Assembly (NCBI RefSeq): GCF_001650025.1
Contig: NZ_LVVY01000066.1
Location: 1 to 37,245 of the forward strand
Direction: 5' to 3'
DNA length: 37,245 nucleotides
From: Devosia elaeis
GTDB lineage: Bacteria > Pseudomonadota > Alphaproteobacteria > Rhizobiales > Devosiaceae
In this document: positions 34,393-37,245 of the stretch, piece after piece
Layout of the letters: the number at the start of each line of letters is the position of its first letter
How positions within the stretch are numbered: the stretch's first letter is position 1
The notes under the pieces: generated by a model
The model's input: the letters and a program-made list of their open reading frames with translations, nothing else
Told to the model about the DNA's origin: nothing
Databases searched by the model: none
Program-made: the position numbers and the translations under genes

Positions 34393-34464
34393 CTCATTAT
34401 TCTTTAATGAGATGCCCGTATTCCGGACGTCCGGGGTACTCTCCTGGGGTACGTCAAGGGGTAC
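34393..34464. promoter_or_regulatory. Structured control region before the integrase
   Basis: Three elements lie in 72 bases: CTCATTA-ttctt-TAATGAG (34393-34411), the perfect palindrome CCGGACGTCCGG (34423-34434), and three direct repeats of GGGGTAC at 34433, 34446 and 34458, spaced 13 and 12 bases apart. Spacing near one helical turn suggests cooperative protein binding by integrase arms, an excisionase or a repressor. Confidence 0.5.
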
Positions 34465-34480
34465 GGGCGAGGCAAATAGT

Positions 34481-35971
34481 ATGGTCCGGAAGGCAGCAAG
34501 CGACAAGCAATTTCTCGAGCACCATCACGGTCGCTGGCGCGTCGTCGTCAGCGTTCCCAAGAGCCTGCAGCGCGATATGGGCGCCACCAAACTCAAGCGC
34601 CATCTCCCTACCGACAGCCTGGCCGTCGCCAACGAACTGAAGTGGGCCATCGTCAAGGAGCTCAAGGACGAGATCCGCGCCTTCGAGCGCAAGACCTACG
34701 GCGCCAGCCGCGGTGATCGACAAGCGGTGCTGGAGCAGGCAGCCGAAATCGCCAAGACACTGGCCGCCTATTCTCTCGAAGACCGCGGCAATCTGGGCAT
34801 GGACGTCATCGAGGACACCGTCCAATCCATCCTGGGCAAGCCCGTGCGCTATGCCGAGGTCGCGCCCTGGATGGCGAACCGCAGCGCCAAGGAAGAACGC
34901 GGCTTCGATCCCGCTGATAGGCAGCCGGACGTGGGCACGCGCGTCCCGGTCTACGACACCGAACGCGAGCGGCTGGCCAAGGATTTCGTCAACGTCGCGC
35001 TGCACGGCGGTCTGCCGATCGGTAACGCCGACGCCGACTACAAGGACAAGCGGCTCAAGGTCTCGCCCAGAACCGAGGATGACCACGATCGCGCGCTCAA
35101 GATGCTGGCCGCCTTCTGCATTCGCCAAGGATTGGGCGACGACATCACCAAGGTCGACGAGTACGTCGTCACCGACTTCATCGCCTACCTCGAAAACGAG
35201 AAGGGCATGGCCGCGCGCACGATCAAGAAATACGTCTCGCGGCTCAACCTCTATTTCAACTACGTCAAATCCTTGCGGCGCATCGCCATCAATCCGTGGC
35301 GCCAGGCCGTGGTCTACATGCCGACGTCGAAGAGTCACGAGCTCGAGCGGCCGTTCACCGAGACCGAGGCCGCCAAGCTGCTGATGGGCGACTGCAAGCG
35401 GGCATTGCGGGACGTGATGATGATCGGTGCCCTGACCGGCGCGCGGCTCGACGCCGTTGTCGATCTTCGGGCCGACGACATCATCGAGGGCAAGTGTTTC
35501 CGCTTCAAGCCGCAGAAGCGCGAGACGGGGCCGCGGTTCGTGCCCATCCATAGCGACCTCAAGGAAATCGTCGCCCGCCGGCTGAAGGGAAAGTCGGGGG
35601 CGGACGATCTCTTTCCGGAATACCCCAAGGATTTCGATAATCCGAAACGCGAACGCAGCTTCCGCGCCAGCAAGCATTTCACCACCTATCGGCGCGCGTT
35701 GGGTGTCGACGACGTGGTATCGGGCAAGCGGCGATCGCGCGTCAACTTCCACTCCTGGCGGCGCTGGTTCATCACCAAGGGCGAGCGTGCCGGCGTCCCC
35801 GAGCCGTTGCTTGCCGCCATCGTGGGTCACACCAGAAAAGGCATGACCTTGGGTCGGTACTCCGAGGGGCCCGAAATGGTGGCGGCACGGGAGGCGGTGG
35901 AGAAGATCAAGCTACCGCCGCTGGACGGCTCCCCCATTTTCGAGCCGGAAGCCATCACGCCGCGGACATAA
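34481..35971 (+). CDS. Tyrosine recombinase (integrase)
   Basis: The 496-aa protein has an N-terminal arm-type region (HGRWRVVVSVPKSLQRDMG, as in DUF6538-type integrases), a SAM-like core-binding domain at about 200-275 and a catalytic domain. Catalytic residues are R322 in GALTGARLDAV, H424 and R427 in FHSWRRWF, H450 in GHTRKGMTLGRY and the nucleophile Y460. It should catalyse insertion and excision at the adjacent tRNA-Ala-derived site. I chose ATG 34481, with GCGAGG upstream; a longer start at 34412 would translate through the GGGGTAC repeats. It converges on the DUF429-like gene; the 132 bases between them show no clear terminator. Confidence 0.93.
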   Translation: MVRKAASDKQFLEHHHGRWRVVVSVPKSLQRDMGATKLKRHLPTDSLAVANELKWAIVKELKDEIRAFERKTYGASRGDRQAVLEQAAEIAKTLAAYSLEDRGNLGMDVIEDTVQSILGKPVRYAEVAPWMANRSAKEERGFDPADRQPDVGTRVPVYDTERERLAKDFVNVALHGGLPIGNADADYKDKRLKVSPRTEDDHDRALKMLAAFCIRQGLGDDITKVDEYVVTDFIAYLENEKGMAARTIKKYVSRLNLYFNYVKSLRRIAINPWRQAVVYMPTSKSHELERPFTETEAAKLLMGDCKRALRDVMMIGALTGARLDAVVDLRADDIIEGKCFRFKPQKRETGPRFVPIHSDLKEIVARRLKGKSGADDLFPEYPKDFDNPKRERSFRASKHFTTYRRALGVDDVVSGKRRSRVNFHSWRRWFITKGERAGVPEPLLAAIVGHTRKGMTLGRYSEGPEMVAAREAVEKIKLPPLDGSPIFEPEAITPRT

Positions 35972-36103
35972 AACCGGCCGCCAAGAAAAATGTAGCGTAC
36001 GGGTCCTTTCCGTCGGTGCCGTCGTTGAAGCTATGTCTCGCGGAAATTGGTCGTAATCGGGTTAAGAGAAGCGAAGCTGGAAACAGGCCTCGCCCTGTCC
36101 GCA

Positions 36104-37039
36104 TCACAAAGCCTGACGTTGATGCCCCAGTATCCAACCTTCGTGGGTGATGACAGCGGGAATTCGTGGAGCGCCTTCACCACGTTCGCCGTCCACTACA
36201 GCCAACATGCCGAGCAGCCCGACAAAGGCATCGAAGCGATCTTCGCCGGCGCCGTCTGCACCAAAACCGTCTTCGAGGTGCCACCGGACAGCCGCAGCAT
36301 CAATCCTAGGCCGAGCGTCAAGCCAATCGGATATGATGACACCCACCCTCTGGCGGTCGTCTTTCCGGCGCTTGCTCCAGCCTTTGCGACCGATGCCTAG
36401 CTGCGCGTAGACATCTCCGGGATAAGTCTCGGCTAATACGACGGGAAAACGACGCGATAAATCCGACAGCTCGCCATCGAACGGCCATAGGCCGATGGCG
36501 TTCAGATTGGGCACGATCAACTCTAACCACCCGGAGATCGCGCCCTTTCCCACTTGGTTACCGCCGAGGGTCCAAAAGAGACTGCACGCTGCCTGACGAT
36601 CCACCGTCGCCAGCTCGCATCGTCGCAGCAATAGTTTTGGATCCTCTGCCCCTAGCGCCGCTAATTGGTGGCTTCGACTCGTTCCCCCCGGCCGCATCGG
36701 GTAAAACGGACGCTGTAGCGAGATTTCGCTGCGATGGGTGGCGACGTCAAACCAGCTGTTCCAATCGTTGTGGCCGAGTGTTGCCAAGGCCTTGCGAAAC
36801 GACTGGAAACCTGTTTGCAGCGCATACCACTCCGGCAGCCCAATGGGAAAATCGAAGCCGATCAGGACATGTTTGTCAGGCCCGGCGCGAGTTTGGAGTC
36901 CGGTTATCAGCAGCATGCTCTCTTGCACCAGCTCCGGGGGTGACACGACCCAAGTGCCGTCGACGAGACGTGCTACCGTCATCCATCTCTTGCGAGCACT
37001 TACGCTCCAATCGCAATGCGCTACGAGAGTGAAGTTCAT
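36104..37039 (-). CDS. DUF429-like protein with predicted RNase H fold
   Basis: The 311-aa protein opens with a beta strand ending in an aspartate (LVAHCDWS, D10), then has FDFPIGLPEW (D63), LAETYPGDVYAQLG (E204) and GEDRFDAFVGLLGMLAV (D267, D270). That spacing of acidic residues and the DFPIGLP block match DUF429-type predicted RNase H-like nucleases. No activity is proven for the family, and some relatives are misnamed as molybdopterin proteins. GGAGG precedes the ATG. It is the only cargo gene visible on the integrative element beside the integrase. GC is lower than in the core. Confidence 0.72.
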   Translation of the reverse strand: MNFTLVAHCDWSVSARKRWMTVARLVDGTWVVSPPELVQESMLLITGLQTRAGPDKHVLIGFDFPIGLPEWYALQTGFQSFRKALATLGHNDWNSWFDVATHRSEISLQRPFYPMRPGGTSRSHQLAALGAEDPKLLLRRCELATVDRQAACSLFWTLGGNQVGKGAISGWLELIVPNLNAIGLWPFDGELSDLSRRFPVVLAETYPGDVYAQLGIGRKGWSKRRKDDRQRVGVIISDWLDARPRIDAAAVRWHLEDGFGADGAGEDRFDAFVGLLGMLAVVDGERGEGAPRIPAVITHEGWILGHQRQAL

Positions 37040-37210
37040 TTCGCCTCCAAAGAGCAGGAAACGGTCGCCAGTGGTTTGAACGGGTTAACACGGGAAAGTG
37101 GTGACACGTCAAAGTCGACTATCTTCCGATTCTAAAGACGCTTTCAACATGTGCAGCCCAGCGGCGAGAGGCCGGAATGGGGCCCAGATTGTCGCGGCGG
37201 CTTCCGACCC

Positions 37211-37245
37211 GAGGCTGTGTGAAAACGTCTGATTATGGTATGATC
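37211..37245 (+). mobile_element. Possible left end of an insertion sequence, cut by the window edge
   Basis: The last 35 bases include GAGGCTGTGTGAAAACG and then TGATTATGGTATGATC. GGCTGTGTGAAAAC followed by a TGGTATGAT-like stretch resembles the terminal repeat and promoter region of IS1182-like elements as I remember them. No transposase codon is in view. The 171 bases between this and the DUF429-like gene show no gene. Confidence 0.35.

Larger units (their letters stand above)
33951..34480. other. Gene-free junction between the core and the integrative element
   Basis: I see no supportable gene in these 530 bases. The open frames on both strands look random. GC is lower than in the kinase gene. 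The left part (33951-34353) is unassigned sequence and includes an inverted repeat, AACTCCT-7-AGGAGTT (34323-34343). The right part holds a tRNA-derived attachment site and the control region of the integrase, listed separately. Confidence 0.6.

Noticed and set aside
36047..36400. 117-aa plus-strand frame after the integrase
   Set aside because: Antisense to the DUF429-like gene, which has a GGAGG ribosome site and conserved blocks; no independent support.

Overview
The window looks like chromosomal DNA of a high-GC alphaproteobacterium, most likely order Hyphomicrobiales (a Devosia-like genome is my best guess). The grounds are the gene orders hemC-hemD-mic60-hemY, tsaD-gpsA-yciI-EVE and dapF-mtaB-ftsY-yciB, the alphaproteobacterial Mic60/mitofilin homologue, and intergenic palindromes of the kind common in that order. 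The genus is inference from memory of gene order, not from a search.

Layout. 1-1197 is lower-GC DNA at the 3' end of an intact tRNA-Thr(CGT) gene (1198-1273, minus). It holds one unrecognised ORF and a broken, inverted copy of the tRNA. 1312-5623 (minus) is the haem operon hemC, hemD, mic60, hemY, with stop/start overlaps at two of its three junctions. 5680-9596 (plus) is tsaD, gpsA, a YciI protein, an EVE protein and a PLP enzyme gene broken by one frameshift. 9674-13785 (minus) is dapF, mtaB, ftsY and yciB. 14051-16714 (plus) is an accessory block: a JmjC/cupin-like protein, a BioF2/CelD-type GNAT overlapping it by 4 bases, and a small methyltransferase. 16916-18912 is ffh and rpsP, closed by a strong, probably bidirectional terminator. 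19076-25492 holds leuB, a Glu/Leu-type dehydrogenase, a Rnk-like protein, a CPBP protease, RidA, leuD and argC. The leucine genes are split, and leuC, rimM, trmD and rplS are not in the window. 25624-29120 holds deoD, a DUF1304 protein, an M20 peptidase and a divergent FadR-type regulator.

29121-29436 is a scar made of a gamma-glutamyltransferase fragment and the C-terminal end of an IS transposase. Next comes the most interesting native module: a cyclic-nucleotide-binding-domain/patatin fusion (29433-31268, minus) divergent from a LuxR-type response regulator and a membrane histidine kinase (31453-33950, plus). A NarL-like 7-2-7 box lies between them.

From 34354 to the right edge is the start of an integrative element. 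It has a 17-bp copy of a tRNA-Ala 3' end (nt 60-76) as attachment site, a dense set of palindromes and GGGGTAC repeats, a tyrosine recombinase, a DUF429-like RNase H-fold protein, and a possible IS end at the window edge. Two tRNA-bounded mobile regions therefore flank a mainly housekeeping core.
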